Positions 15,974 to 24,916 of a stretch of 64,000 nucleotides of DNA are shown here, piece after piece. Under the pieces are notes generated by a model that had not been told where the DNA came from, made no database searches, and saw only the letters and a list, made by a program, of their open reading frames with translations. A program made the translations under genes and the position numbers. How positions within the stretch are numbered: position 1 is the first letter of the stretch; each line of letters opens with the position of its first letter. This DNA comes from an uncultured Clostridia bacterium (GTDB taxonomy: Bacteria; Bacillota; Clostridia; UBA1381), in the NCBI GenBank assembly GCA_934476075.1, contig CAKSNH010000009.1, forward strand, positions 36,416 to 100,415, in the 5' to 3' direction.

Positions 15974-17757
15974 TATTTTTCCTCCCCAAGCATCGTCAAT
16001 CGCTGTAATAATTCTCGTAATTTTGACGGTTCTTTTTCTGTACTTATTTGTATCTGCAATTTTTCCTTTTGTATTGTCTTTAAAAGTTCGGCAACCGTTT
16101 GTTCATCATCGTCATATACTTCCAAGTTATAGAAAATTTCCGACACCTCTTTAATCTGTTCGCCGACAAAACTCATGAGTATTTTTGCCGGTTCGGGCAC
16201 ATTGCCGTTCTGCCATGACTGATAGATAAGCTGTGCCAAATGTTTATGTACATCGGTCGAAAAATCATCGGGTGACATTTTCGCCTCCGCCAATTTAAAT
16301 AATTTCTTATACTGCACAATCAAATTCAGCAATTTTTTCTCCGCATACAATAACTTATTTGTGTATTGAATGTCTTGTTTTTCCGTATTGGTTCTGTTTT
16401 GATTTAACGCAGTATTTTGATATGATCTGAACGTTCTGCTGTTCACATTTTTTGCACTGCCCTTTTTATAAGCGGCATAAATAGCGTCACTGCTCACCTC
16501 TGTTTCGGCAGAAAGCTTTTTGATATATGCGTCAACTTCCACACTGTCCTTTACGCTCACCAACGATTGAGCCGCCTCATTGACGAATTTTATTTTCCCG
16601 TCGGTGGTTGTCAAATCGTTTTTGTTTTTAATAAGCGTTATTTTAAATTCCGTTGACGGCACGGCATTTTTCACAATTTGCCTAAACATTTCCACACCGT
16701 TCGCCTTGATATATTCATCAGGGTCTTTTGCTCCGACCATTTTTATAACACGGGATTTTCCGCCCACACTGTTTATAATATCTATTGCACGCAAAATTGC
16801 TTTCTGCCCCGCCTCATCACTGTCGTAGCAAAGCAAAATTTCCGAGCAGTATTTCAAAAGCAGCTTGGCTTGATTTTCCGTGAGAGCCGTACCCAATGTA
16901 GCTACAATATTTTTTACTCCGGCTTGATATACGGAAATAACGTCCATATATCCTTCCGCCAAAATCATTTCATTTACTTTTTCTCTCTTTGCAAGGTTAA
17001 GTGAAAACAAATTTCTGCCCTTGCTGAAAACAGGTGTTTCGGAACTGTTTAAATATTTCGGCGGCTTAAAACCATTGTGTTCAACCGCATCACCGATAAT
17101 TCTTCCACCAAATCCGATAACGTTGCCCCGAAGGTCAATTATAGGAAACATAACTCTGTTTCTGAACTTATCGTATACCTTGTCGTCACGTTTTACGACC
17201 AGTCCGGCTTCTATAATATCGCTGATGTTATACCCTTTTTCGGTCAAATGGTTAAGCAGTGCGTTGTAACTGTCGGGAGCATAACCCAATCCGTATGTCA
17301 CAATAGTATGCACCGATATTTTTCGGCTTAAAAAGTACTGTCTTGCAATTTCGCTTTCGGGACTTTTCACCAAAGTATCATAGAAAAATCGTGCGGCAAT
17401 TTTATTCATCTGATATATAAGCTGCTTTTTCTCATAAGCCTTATTGTTCGCTGCCACATTTTCTTCTTTTAGAATAATACCCGCCCGGTCTGCCAAAACC
17501 TGCAAAGCCTCCACAAAATCAAGATTTTCCATACGCATAACAAACTGAACAAGATTACCGCTTGCTCCGCAGCCAAAGCAGTGGAATAACTGTTTATCCT
17601 GACTTACATGAAATGACGGACTTTTTTCGTGATGAAAAGGGCAAAGTCCGCTGTAATCCCTACCCGATTTTTTCAGATTAACATATTGAGATACATAATC
17701 CACAATATCATTCTCCGAAAAAACCTCATTTACGGTTTCATCTGAATAATACGGCAA
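15973..17757 (-). CDS. dnaG: DNA primase
   Basis: Makes RNA primers at the replication fork. The zinc domain has CPFH and, after the SFHVSQDKQLFH stretch, CFGCG (CHC2 type). The TOPRIM domain has the catalytic Glu in LAEGYMDVIS and the acidic CYDSDEAGQ. The C-terminal helicase-binding part follows. I chose TTG at 17757 (594 residues), eight bases after GGAGAG and giving the usual few residues before ETVNEVF; the ATG at 17793 has no ribosome-binding site. The dnaG-rpoD order is the conserved macromolecular-synthesis operon. Confidence 0.95.
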   Translation of the reverse strand: MPYYSDETVNEVFSENDIVDYVSQYVNLKKSGRDYSGLCPFHHEKSPSFHVSQDKQLFHCFGCGASGNLVQFVMRMENLDFVEALQVLADRAGIILKEENVAANNKAYEKKQLIYQMNKIAARFFYDTLVKSPESEIARQYFLSRKISVHTIVTYGLGYAPDSYNALLNHLTEKGYNISDIIEAGLVVKRDDKVYDKFRNRVMFPIIDLRGNVIGFGGRIIGDAVEHNGFKPPKYLNSSETPVFSKGRNLFSLNLAKREKVNEMILAEGYMDVISVYQAGVKNIVATLGTALTENQAKLLLKYCSEILLCYDSDEAGQKAILRAIDIINSVGGKSRVIKMVGAKDPDEYIKANGVEMFRQIVKNAVPSTEFKITLIKNKNDLTTTDGKIKFVNEAAQSLVSVKDSVEVDAYIKKLSAETEVSSDAIYAAYKKGSAKNVNSRTFRSYQNTALNQNRTNTEKQDIQYTNKLLYAEKKLLNLIVQYKKLFKLAEAKMSPDDFSTDVHKHLAQLIYQSWQNGNVPEPAKILMSFVGEQIKEVSEIFYNLEVYDDDEQTVAELLKTIQKEKLQIQISTEKEPSKLRELLQRLTMLGEEK

Positions 17758-17814
17758 AATACATTCTCTCCATTTAAAATAATTATAACCCATTTAGAGG
17801 TTTACTATAATATT

Positions 17815-17822
17815 TTCGACAA
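17815..17822 (-). promoter_or_regulatory. Candidate Spo0A box upstream of dnaG-rpoD
   Basis: The minus strand reads TTTGTCGAAAA, a full match to the Spo0A-box core TTGTCGAA, 58 bases before the dnaG start. A loose -35/-10 pair (TTTATC, 16 bases, TATTAT) would place the box between promoter elements. The organism is expected to have Spo0A because it carries spoVT and spoIIM; Spo0A itself is not in this window. Confidence 0.45.
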
Positions 17823-17932
17823 AAATGCGATAAATCCTTTAATAATTTTAAATTTTAACGTTTTACACAGTAAATCATATAAAAACAAACAATCCTTTAT
17901 ACATTTTAGCCCAAAAAACATATCTTTATTCA

Positions 17933-18934
17933 TTATAATTTTGCCCATCTTTTCGGCACAAAAAGCTCGTTAAAGATATATATTGCATAAACGTCGCTCA
18001 TTCCGGCAATATAATCGCAAACTACACGTTGTATATCGTAAGTTTTCAAAAAAGCTTGACTCTCCCTCGGCAATTTTTTCGGATTTTTTGTAAAATAATT
18101 AAACATCTCCGTCAAAATGTGCCGAGCCTTTATCTCCTCCTTCTTCGCTTTCGAGCCGATATATACGTTGTCAAACATGAATTTTCTCAGTTCCATCATC
18201 GCCGAATATATATCGGGCGACATCTTAATATCCGCACAGTCCATGCTGTTTTTGACAACATCACGAATAAGCGTATCCACACGTTTTGAATTTGTGTTGC
18301 CCAAAATATCCGTACAATTTTTCGGCAAATCCGCCTCTTTAATAATACCGCCCCGAATTGCATCATCAATATCATGATTTATATATGCAAATCTGTCGGC
18401 AAACTTGATAACTCTGCCCTCCAAAGTTTCGGCAATATGCTCCCCCGTATGCTTTACAATTCCGTCACGAACTTCATATGTAAGATTTATCCCTTTTCCG
18501 TTTTCCAAAATATCTACCACACGCAGACTCTGTTCATAATGATGAAATCCGCCGACGCACAATTCATTCAATATATCTTCGCCCGAATGTCCGAACGGCG
18601 TATGTCCCAAATCATGCCCGAATGCGATAGCCTCTGTCAAATCCTCGTTTAGACGTAATGCCCTTGCAATAGTTCTTGCAATCTGCATAACTTCAAGCGT
18701 ATGAGTAAGACGAGTTCGATAATGGTCACCCTCAGGAGTAATAAACACCTGCGTCTTATGTTTGAGTCTGCGGAAAGCCTTTGAATGAATAATTCTGTCA
18801 CGGTCACGCTGAAAATCAGTGCGTATATCACATTTTGGTTCTTCAATCCGTCTGCCCCGTGTATTTGCCGACAACGTTGCATATTTATTCAAAGTCTTTC
18901 TCTCAATATCTTCCGTTATCTCACGAATATTCAT
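17933..18934 (-). CDS. dGTPase-like HD-domain triphosphohydrolase
   Basis: A 333-residue member of the deoxyguanosinetriphosphate triphosphohydrolase-like family, which hydrolyses dNTPs to nucleoside and triphosphate. The metal-binding HD motifs are present: TRLTHTLEVMQIAR, IAFGHDLGHTPFGHSGE (the His-Asp pair) and FADRFAYINHDIDDAI. The N-terminal RIEEPKCDIRTDFQRDRDRIIHS segment is the family signature. It lies upstream of dnaG-rpoD on the same strand with a 175-base gap containing the 0A box. In Clostridia a dgt-dnaG-rpoD order is frequent. Confidence 0.93.
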   Translation of the reverse strand: MNIREITEDIERKTLNKYATLSANTRGRRIEEPKCDIRTDFQRDRDRIIHSKAFRRLKHKTQVFITPEGDHYRTRLTHTLEVMQIARTIARALRLNEDLTEAIAFGHDLGHTPFGHSGEDILNELCVGGFHHYEQSLRVVDILENGKGINLTYEVRDGIVKHTGEHIAETLEGRVIKFADRFAYINHDIDDAIRGGIIKEADLPKNCTDILGNTNSKRVDTLIRDVVKNSMDCADIKMSPDIYSAMMELRKFMFDNVYIGSKAKKEEIKARHILTEMFNYFTKNPKKLPRESQAFLKTYDIQRVVCDYIAGMSDVYAIYIFNELFVPKRWAKL

Positions 18935-18970
18935 TCAAATCACTCTCCTTTTTTGATTATGTACCAATAC

Positions 18971-19546
18971 TTATTTTGACAATTCTGTTATAATTCTGTC
19001 TGCCAATACTTTGCAGCAGTTGTTTGCATATTCGTCACTTTCCGCCGGTTTTTGTGCCGATACACCAAAGTGACCCGCACCCAGAGCACTGCTGTTTCCC
19101 ACCAAAGTCATGCCCTCAACCAATGCACATGAATGAATTGCCTCCAAAGTACGTTCCTGACCGCCGTATTTCGACGCACCGACCGTAACCGCCGCCATAG
19201 GCTTGCCAAACCACGCCTTTTCCGCACGGAGTGCCCTTGTTTTATCGAAAAGACATTTTAACTGTGCCGTCATTGAACCGAAGTATACGGGACTTCCGAA
19301 CAGAATAAAATCTGCTTTCTTGCTTTTTTCAAATAACTCATCAAGCTTTGTATCCTTGTAACACTGCTTTGTGCACGGTGTTGAACATGATACGCAAAAC
19401 GGAGTTTTAGCATCTGAAATTGCATCGTGAACGCTCAATATTTCTGTTTCCGCACCCTTTTCTTTGCAATATTCCAACACCTTATTCAGCAAATATGCCG
19501 TATTCCCATTTTTGTTGTGACTTCCGTTTAACGCTAAAATATACAT
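18971..19546 (-). CDS. Flavodoxin-like NAD(P)H/FMN oxidoreductase (iron-sulfur flavoprotein type)
   Basis: A 191-residue flavodoxin-fold protein of the NADPH-dependent FMN reductase family. The N-terminal phosphate-binding loop is LNGSHNKNGNTAYLL. Cysteines cluster near residues 51-62 (CVSCSTPCTKQC), like the iron-sulfur site of the archaeal/clostridial Isf family. The second FMN loop is GSPVYFGSMTAQLK, and the third is TVGASKYGGQE. The ATG at 19546 is preferred over one four codons upstream because the latter overlaps the AAAGGATGGG ribosome-binding site. It probably shuttles electrons or reduces quinones or metals; the partner is unknown. Confidence 0.85.
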   Translation of the reverse strand: MYILALNGSHNKNGNTAYLLNKVLEYCKEKGAETEILSVHDAISDAKTPFCVSCSTPCTKQCYKDTKLDELFEKSKKADFILFGSPVYFGSMTAQLKCLFDKTRALRAEKAWFGKPMAAVTVGASKYGGQERTLEAIHSCALVEGMTLVGNSSALGAGHFGVSAQKPAESDEYANNCCKVLADRIITELSK

Positions 19547-19582
19547 TATAAATCCCATCCTTTTATGCTATATTTATTTTAT

Positions 19583-19590
19583 TTCGACAA
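19583..19590 (-). promoter_or_regulatory. Candidate Spo0A box upstream of the flavodoxin-like gene
   Basis: The minus strand reads TTTTTGTCGAAATA, matching the TTGTCGAA core, 36 bases before the start codon. Confidence 0.4.
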
Positions 19591-19636
19591 AAACTTTTCA
19601 AATCCTTTATTTTGTCAAAAAAAATAATTCAGAACC

Positions 19637-19663
19637 GACAAAACACACCCGATGGGTGTGTTT
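19637..19663 (-). terminator. Terminator at the end of the pyr operon
   Basis: A 10-bp perfect stem AAACACACCC/GGGTGTGTTT (19641-19650 and 19654-19663), loop GAT. On the minus strand a short TTTT-run follows. It lies just past the last gene of the pyr run. Confidence 0.7.
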
Positions 19664-19676
19664 CATTAGTAATTCA

Positions 19677-20036
19677 TTACTGCTCTTTAATTTTATTATA
19701 TTCTTTCATATCCCGAATAATTCGCTTATAAAACCTAACCTGCCACAAATCAGACAAACCAAGCCGTTCCGACATCATTATTTTATATCTTTGTACGGAT
19801 TTTGCTATAATCTGTTCGGGCTTAACCTCTGAATATGACAATTTGCAAACATTATCCCGATTAATAACATTAACCAAAATATACACCATATTCGCTCTGA
19901 CTCCGCAATCCGTAACACGCACATTACGCATAGTTCCGAACACCGATTTTATACATTCCGAATTAATCTTTTCGATATTTTCTATCCCGTCAAATATGTT
20001 TGATTTGTCACGGGTAAATATTTCTATCAAATACAT
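19677..20036 (-). CDS. Decayed Y1 (HUH) transposase-like protein at the end of the pyr operon
   Basis: A 119-residue protein whose second half reads like REP-associated/IS200-type Y1 transposases: a helix IIAKSVQRYKIMM, then LWQVRFYKRIIRDMKEYNKI, which in active members holds the catalytic Tyr and the conserved IIR. The segment that should be NHVHLL is NMVYILV here, so both histidines of the metal-binding HxH motif are lost (Met and Tyr). The C-terminus stops before the usual YIxxNP segment. The ATG at 20036 follows the pyrD stop by one base, suggesting translational coupling. The family call rests on pattern memory. It is probably non-catalytic. Confidence 0.6.
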   Translation of the reverse strand: MYLIEIFTRDKSNIFDGIENIEKINSECIKSVFGTMRNVRVTDCGVRANMVYILVNVINRDNVCKLSYSEVKPEQIIAKSVQRYKIMMSERLGLSDLWQVRFYKRIIRDMKEYNKIKEQ

Positions 20037-20037
20037 A

Positions 20038-20952
20038 TCAGCCGTTAAGAACCACTTTGCCGATAATATCATTAATATCTTCAATGTTGTGACGTGACAT
20101 ATACTTTTGTATGCCGTCCTTCACGTCAAGCACCAAATCAGGTTTTACAAACAATCCCGTACCCAATGCAACCACGCTCGCACCTGCAAGCATAAATTCA
20201 ATCACATCATCGCCCGACATCACACCGCCCATACCTATAACAGGCAATTTAACCGCATTCGCCACCTGATACACCATTTTTACGGCAACAGGCTTAACGC
20301 ACGGCCCTGAAAGACCGCCCATATTGTTTGCCAAAATAGGTTTTCTCGAATGAATATCAATCGACATACCAAGCAATGTGTTAATCAATGATACAGAATC
20401 CGCACCGCCCGCCTCAGCAGCCTTTGCAATATCTGTTATTGACGTAACATTCGGCGACAGTTTAACTATAATAGGCTTTTTCGCATATTTCTTAACTTCC
20501 GATGTCAAATGTTCAACTGTTTTCGGGTCAGTGCCGAAAGCCAATCCGCCATGCTTTACATTCGGACAAGATACATTAAGCTCTATCATTGCAACATCTG
20601 TATCCGACAATATTTCTACCATTTCACAGTATTCTTCAACCGTATTTCCCGAAATATTTGTAATAATATTTGTGCCGACATTTTTCAGTTCCGGCATATC
20701 ATGTTCAACAAAATATTTAACACCCGGATTTTGAAGACCCACGCTGTTTAGTATACCGCTTGGAGTTTCGGCAATTCTCGGCGGTTTGTTTCCGGCTCTC
20801 GGAGCAAGAGTCAAACCCTTAACCGTTATACCGCCGTACTCGCTAAGGTCGGCATATTCGCCGAATTCAGCACCAAAACCAAATGTACCCGATGCAGTAA
20901 TAATCGGATTTTTAAATTCAACACCGCATATATTCACTTTTGTATTAGTCAT
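20038..20952 (-). CDS. pyrD: Dihydroorotate dehydrogenase B, catalytic subunit
   Basis: Oxidises dihydroorotate to orotate; in class 1B electrons pass through PyrK to NAD+. The 304-residue FMN barrel has the catalytic cysteine in IELNVSCPNVKHGG, PIIVKLSPNVT for FMN/substrate binding, SLINTLLGM, and the phosphate-binding PVIGMGGVMSGDD and LGTGLF loops. It overlaps pyrK by 8 bases. The pair defines the NAD-dependent heterodimeric enzyme. Confidence 0.97.
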   Translation of the reverse strand: MTNTKVNICGVEFKNPIITASGTFGFGAEFGEYADLSEYGGITVKGLTLAPRAGNKPPRIAETPSGILNSVGLQNPGVKYFVEHDMPELKNVGTNIITNISGNTVEEYCEMVEILSDTDVAMIELNVSCPNVKHGGLAFGTDPKTVEHLTSEVKKYAKKPIIVKLSPNVTSITDIAKAAEAGGADSVSLINTLLGMSIDIHSRKPILANNMGGLSGPCVKPVAVKMVYQVANAVKLPVIGMGGVMSGDDVIEFMLAGASVVALGTGLFVKPDLVLDVKDGIQKYMSRHNIEDINDIIGKVVLNG

Positions 20953-21709
20953 TTAAAGTCACCTCGTCTGCCCAGAATACCGGTCCGTCCTTGCACACCT
21001 TAGCATACTTTTCCGTACCTTCAAGTTTTGTTTCGCACGAACATACCAAACAAGCACCTATACCGCAGCCCATACGCTGTTCAAGAGATATTTGGCACTT
21101 TACGCCGGCATCTTCGGCAATTTTCTTAACCGCTCTGAGCATAGGCATCGGACCGCATGAATATATCATATCACAACTATTTTCAGCCAAATGTTTCTTT
21201 AACAATTCAACCGCAAAGCCGTTATAACCGTATGTTCCGTCATCGGTTGCAATTACGGTATTCGGAGCAATCGCCTTAAACTCGTCCTCCATCACAACTC
21301 TGTCCTTACTTCTGAATCCCAAAAATACGGTTGGATTATCAAGCTGTTTGGTCAAATTAAACAACGGAAATACACCGATTCCGCCGCCGATAACAACGGT
21401 ATTTTTATAATCTCCCAGCTTAAATCCGTTCCCCAAAGGGCCGAGTACGTCTATTGTTTCTCCGACCTTTGTTTCGGCAAGCTCCGTTGTACCTTTTCCC
21501 TTTACTTCAAATATAAAACGCACAACATCTTCGGTCACGTCGCAAATGCTTATAGGTCGGCGAAGTAAACTTCCCTTTCCGCAGTTGATATGTAAGAACT
21601 GACCGCATGATGTTGCTTTTGCAATCTCACTGCTTTTTATTCTAAAATCAAAAATTCCGTCAGCAAGCTCATTTTTCTCCGCAAGCTCACATTGATATAT
21701 TTTTTTCAT
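20945..21709 (-). CDS. pyrK: Dihydroorotate dehydrogenase B, electron-transfer subunit
   Basis: Carries electrons from PyrD to NAD+ through [2Fe-2S] and FAD. The 254-residue protein has the FAD-binding LLRRPISICDV (RPxS motif), the NAD-binding GGGIGVFPLFNL, and the iron-sulfur cysteines in MGCGIGACLVCSCE with a fourth in AKVCKDGPVF. It starts 26 bases after pyrF and overlaps pyrD, as expected for subunits of one complex. Confidence 0.97.
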   Translation of the reverse strand: MKKIYQCELAEKNELADGIFDFRIKSSEIAKATSCGQFLHINCGKGSLLRRPISICDVTEDVVRFIFEVKGKGTTELAETKVGETIDVLGPLGNGFKLGDYKNTVVIGGGIGVFPLFNLTKQLDNPTVFLGFRSKDRVVMEDEFKAIAPNTVIATDDGTYGYNGFAVELLKKHLAENSCDMIYSCGPMPMLRAVKKIAEDAGVKCQISLEQRMGCGIGACLVCSCETKLEGTEKYAKVCKDGPVFWADEVTLND

Positions 21710-21735
21710 TTACTTCCTCCATAGCTTTAAATGTA

Positions 21736-22650
21736 TTACAGGATACTGCAAAGTTCCTCTTTCATGCGAAAAGCCTCAACTCTTGCAGCCTCTGCAAACT
21801 GTTCTTCTTTCCAGTCGCCTTTTTTATATGCACACATAATTCCTCTTGACGAATTTACGATAGCACCCAATCCGTCATCATTAAAGCTCTTTGCAACATC
21901 TTTTGCATTACCGCCCTGTGCACCGTATCCCGGTACAAGGAAATATGCATTCGGCATAAGTTTTCTAAGTACTTCCGCCTGTTCCGGATAAGTCGCACCG
22001 ACAACAGCACCAACCGAAGAATATCCGCTTTCGCCGATAACATCTGCTCCCCATGTATTTACAAGTTCGGCTACCTTTTCATATATATGCTTGTCGCCGA
22101 CCATCAAATCCTGCAATTCGCCCGATGACGGATTAGATGTTTTCACAAGTGCAAAAATGCTCTTTCCGTATTCCTTACAATCCTTTATAAACGGAGCAAC
22201 ACCGTCAGTTCCCAAGTATGGATTTACCGTTACACAGTCAACAGGATTTGCGTCAAACCATTCACCGTCAACCTCAACCTTACCCAAATATGCTTTTGAA
22301 TATGCCTCCGCAGTAGAACCGATGTCGTTTCTCTTAACATCAAGAATGACATACAATCCCTTTTCCTTTGCATAAGAGATAGTTCTCGCCAATACTTCCT
22401 CACCTGCCAAGCCATACATCTCGTAATATGCCGACTGCGGTTTTACGGCAGGAACTATGTCATACAGTGCGTCTATAAGTCCCTTGTTAAATTCCCAGAT
22501 AGCCTCTGTCGCACCCTTTATATTTTTTCCATAAACAGAATATGCTTTTCTGCGGATATATTCCGGCACATAATCCACTTTCGGGTCAAGTCCCGCAACC
22601 GACGGGTTTGATTTTTCTTTAATCTTCTTTATCAAAACATCTACTGACAT
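21736..22650 (-). CDS. pyrF: Orotidine 5'-phosphate decarboxylase (type 2)
   Basis: Last step to UMP: decarboxylates OMP. The 304-residue length and the motif DVKRNDIGSTAEAY fit the longer type 2 enzymes rather than the ~240-residue Bacillus type. SVAGLDPKVDYVP at the start and the C-terminal VPGYGAQGGNAKDV phosphate-binding loop agree. The ATG at 22650 follows AAGGAG; longer in-frame readings would run into pyrC. Confidence 0.96.
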   Translation of the reverse strand: MSVDVLIKKIKEKSNPSVAGLDPKVDYVPEYIRRKAYSVYGKNIKGATEAIWEFNKGLIDALYDIVPAVKPQSAYYEMYGLAGEEVLARTISYAKEKGLYVILDVKRNDIGSTAEAYSKAYLGKVEVDGEWFDANPVDCVTVNPYLGTDGVAPFIKDCKEYGKSIFALVKTSNPSSGELQDLMVGDKHIYEKVAELVNTWGADVIGESGYSSVGAVVGATYPEQAEVLRKLMPNAYFLVPGYGAQGGNAKDVAKSFNDDGLGAIVNSSRGIMCAYKKGDWKEEQFAEAARVEAFRMKEELCSIL

Positions 22651-22669
22651 ATTATTTCTCCTTAATATT

Positions 22670-23962
22670 TTATAGTAATATTCCTTGATTAACCACAATA
22701 TTTCCGCCCAAAATTGTATATTCAGGTTTGCCGTACAATTTCCAGCCGTCATACGGCGAGTTCTTGCTCTTTGACTTAAACTCGTCAACCTTTACAGTAT
22801 ATTCTTTTTCAGGGTCAAATATAATAATATCGGCAGGTCTGCCCACATCAAGCGAACCCTTGTTAAGTCCCAAAATATCAGCCGGATTTGCCGCCATTTT
22901 CTGAATTAACTCCGCAAATGTCAAAACTCCTGTCTTAACCAAATGAGTTATACCCAATCCCAATGCTGTTTCAAAACCCACAATACCGTTTAATGCAACA
23001 CCGAACTCGCAGTTCTTTTCATCAATATGATGCGGAGCATGGTCTGTTGCGATTGCATCGATAGTACCGTCTTTCAAGCCTTCCTTGATTGCCTCAACAT
23101 CATCATCTGTTCTAAGCGGCGGATTCATTTTTGCATTTGTATTAAATCCGTCAACCGCTTTTTCCGTCAAAGTAAAGTAATGCGGACAAGTTTCGCAGGT
23201 TACTCTTACACCACGCTTTTTAGCCTGTCTTACCAATTCGACAGAACCTCTTGTGCTGACATGACAAATGTGCACCGCTGTATTTGTTGCCTCTGCAATC
23301 AAAATATCTCGTGACACCATAACTTCCTCTGCCGCACGGGTGATACCTTTAAGTCCCAGATAAGTAGACATAAAGCCCTCATTCATATGTCCGTCATTCG
23401 CAAGTGACATATCCTCACAATGCGACATAACCGCCAAATCAAACATACTTGCATATTCCAACGCTCTGCGCATAAGTCCGGCATTATTAACAGGCTTACC
23501 GTCATCTGAAATACCTACAACACCGGCAAATTTAAGTTCTCCGATTTCCGACAATTCCTCGCCTTTAAGTCCCTTTGAAATTGCACCGATAGGATATACA
23601 TTTGCATATCCGTATGAATTTGCTTTTGCGATGATGCTTTCGACAATCGCCGCATTGTCAATTACCGGCTTTGTGTTCGGCATACAAGCCACTGATGTGA
23701 AACCGCCTATCGCAGCACTCTTAGTACCCGACTCAATATCCTCTTTGTATTCAAAGCCCGGCTCACGCAAATGACAGTGCATATCAACAAGTCCCGGAGT
23801 GACGATTTTTCCGCTTGCATCAATAACTTCTATTTCAAGTCCCTCAGGGTCAAGGTCTGTACCTATTTCCGAAATAACGCCCTTGTCCACAAATATATCC
23901 GTTACTTTATCAATGTTGTTTCTCGGGTCAATAATACGACCGCCCTTAATCAATATTTTCAT
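22670..23962 (-). CDS. pyrC: Dihydroorotase (class I)
   Basis: Cyclises carbamoyl aspartate to dihydroorotate. The 430-residue amidohydrolase has the metal ligands DMHCHLREPG (HxH), later metal-binding residues in VMSHCED and VHICHVSTRGS, the catalytic Asp in AIATDHAPHH, and the C-terminal PADIIIFDP segment. Its start overlaps the end of pyrB by 17 bases, so the two proteins are coupled. Confidence 0.97.
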   Translation of the reverse strand: MKILIKGGRIIDPRNNIDKVTDIFVDKGVISEIGTDLDPEGLEIEVIDASGKIVTPGLVDMHCHLREPGFEYKEDIESGTKSAAIGGFTSVACMPNTKPVIDNAAIVESIIAKANSYGYANVYPIGAISKGLKGEELSEIGELKFAGVVGISDDGKPVNNAGLMRRALEYASMFDLAVMSHCEDMSLANDGHMNEGFMSTYLGLKGITRAAEEVMVSRDILIAEATNTAVHICHVSTRGSVELVRQAKKRGVRVTCETCPHYFTLTEKAVDGFNTNAKMNPPLRTDDDVEAIKEGLKDGTIDAIATDHAPHHIDEKNCEFGVALNGIVGFETALGLGITHLVKTGVLTFAELIQKMAANPADILGLNKGSLDVGRPADIIIFDPEKEYTVKVDEFKSKSKNSPYDGWKLYGKPEYTILGGNIVVNQGILL

Positions 23963-24887
23963 TAAATTGTCCCCTCCTAGAAAGTAGATACATAACTGCC
24001 ATTCTTACCGCAACACCGTTTGTTACCTGTTCGTTTATGAATGATTGGTCACCGTCTATTACACTGCTTGAAAATTCAACTCCACGGTTTACAGGTCCCG
24101 GGTGCATAACCAATGCGTCAGGCTTTGCGAATTTAAGACGTTTTTCGTCAACACCAAAAAATCTGCTGTACTCACGCAGACTCGGGAATAATCCGCTCTT
24201 TTGTCTTTCAAGCTGTATACGCAAGCCGATAACAACGTCTGCGTCAATCATAGCCTCCTGTACGCTTGTGAATACCTTTACACCCAATTTTTCCATACCC
24301 TTAGGCAATAGTGTTACCGGCCCTCCGACAGATACCTCCGCACCCAATTTTGTCAATCCGTAAATATCGCTTCTTGCAACTCTGCTATGATAAATGTCCC
24401 CGATAATCGCAACTTTTAAACCTTTTATGCCGCCCTTTTTTTCTCTGATTGTATACATATCCAAAAGTGCCTGAGTCGGGTGCTCGTTCATGCCGTCACC
24501 CGCATTTATAACCGACGCTTTCACAAGCGGAGCAATCAAATGCGGTGCACCGCTCATATTATGACGCATAACAATAATATCCGTACCCATCATATCAATG
24601 GTTTTTGCGGTATCAATCAAAGATTCACCCTTTTGCACGCTTGAACCGCTTGCGGTAATATTTGCACTGTTGGCACTCATATATTTTGCCGCAAGTTCAA
24701 ACGAAAGACGTGTTCTCGTACTGTTTTCATAAAACAGCGTAATCACCGAACGTCCCTGCAAATGCGGGGTTTTCTTATTTTTTTGTTTAAGAATATATTT
24801 CATTGTTTCGGCATTGTCCAAAATCAAATTTATATCTTCTGCCGATAAATCTTTAAGTCCCAGCAAATCTTTTTTGTTCCCAATCAT
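23946..24887 (-). CDS. pyrB: Aspartate carbamoyltransferase, catalytic subunit
   Basis: Condenses carbamoyl phosphate with aspartate. The 313-residue protein has the carbamoyl-phosphate loop FYENSTRTRLSFELAAK, the SVQKGESLIDT loop, HPTQALLDMYTI, and the aspartate-binding HPGPVNRGVE. No pyrI regulatory subunit gene lies next to it, as in other Bacillota. It follows pyrR by 29 bases. Confidence 0.97.
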   Translation of the reverse strand: MIGNKKDLLGLKDLSAEDINLILDNAETMKYILKQKNKKTPHLQGRSVITLFYENSTRTRLSFELAAKYMSANSANITASGSSVQKGESLIDTAKTIDMMGTDIIVMRHNMSGAPHLIAPLVKASVINAGDGMNEHPTQALLDMYTIREKKGGIKGLKVAIIGDIYHSRVARSDIYGLTKLGAEVSVGGPVTLLPKGMEKLGVKVFTSVQEAMIDADVVIGLRIQLERQKSGLFPSLREYSRFFGVDEKRLKFAKPDALVMHPGPVNRGVEFSSSVIDGDQSFINEQVTNGVAVRMAVMYLLSRRGQFNENID

Positions 24888-24916
24888 ATTTATTGACTCC
24901 TTTTTGTCACTTTGAT

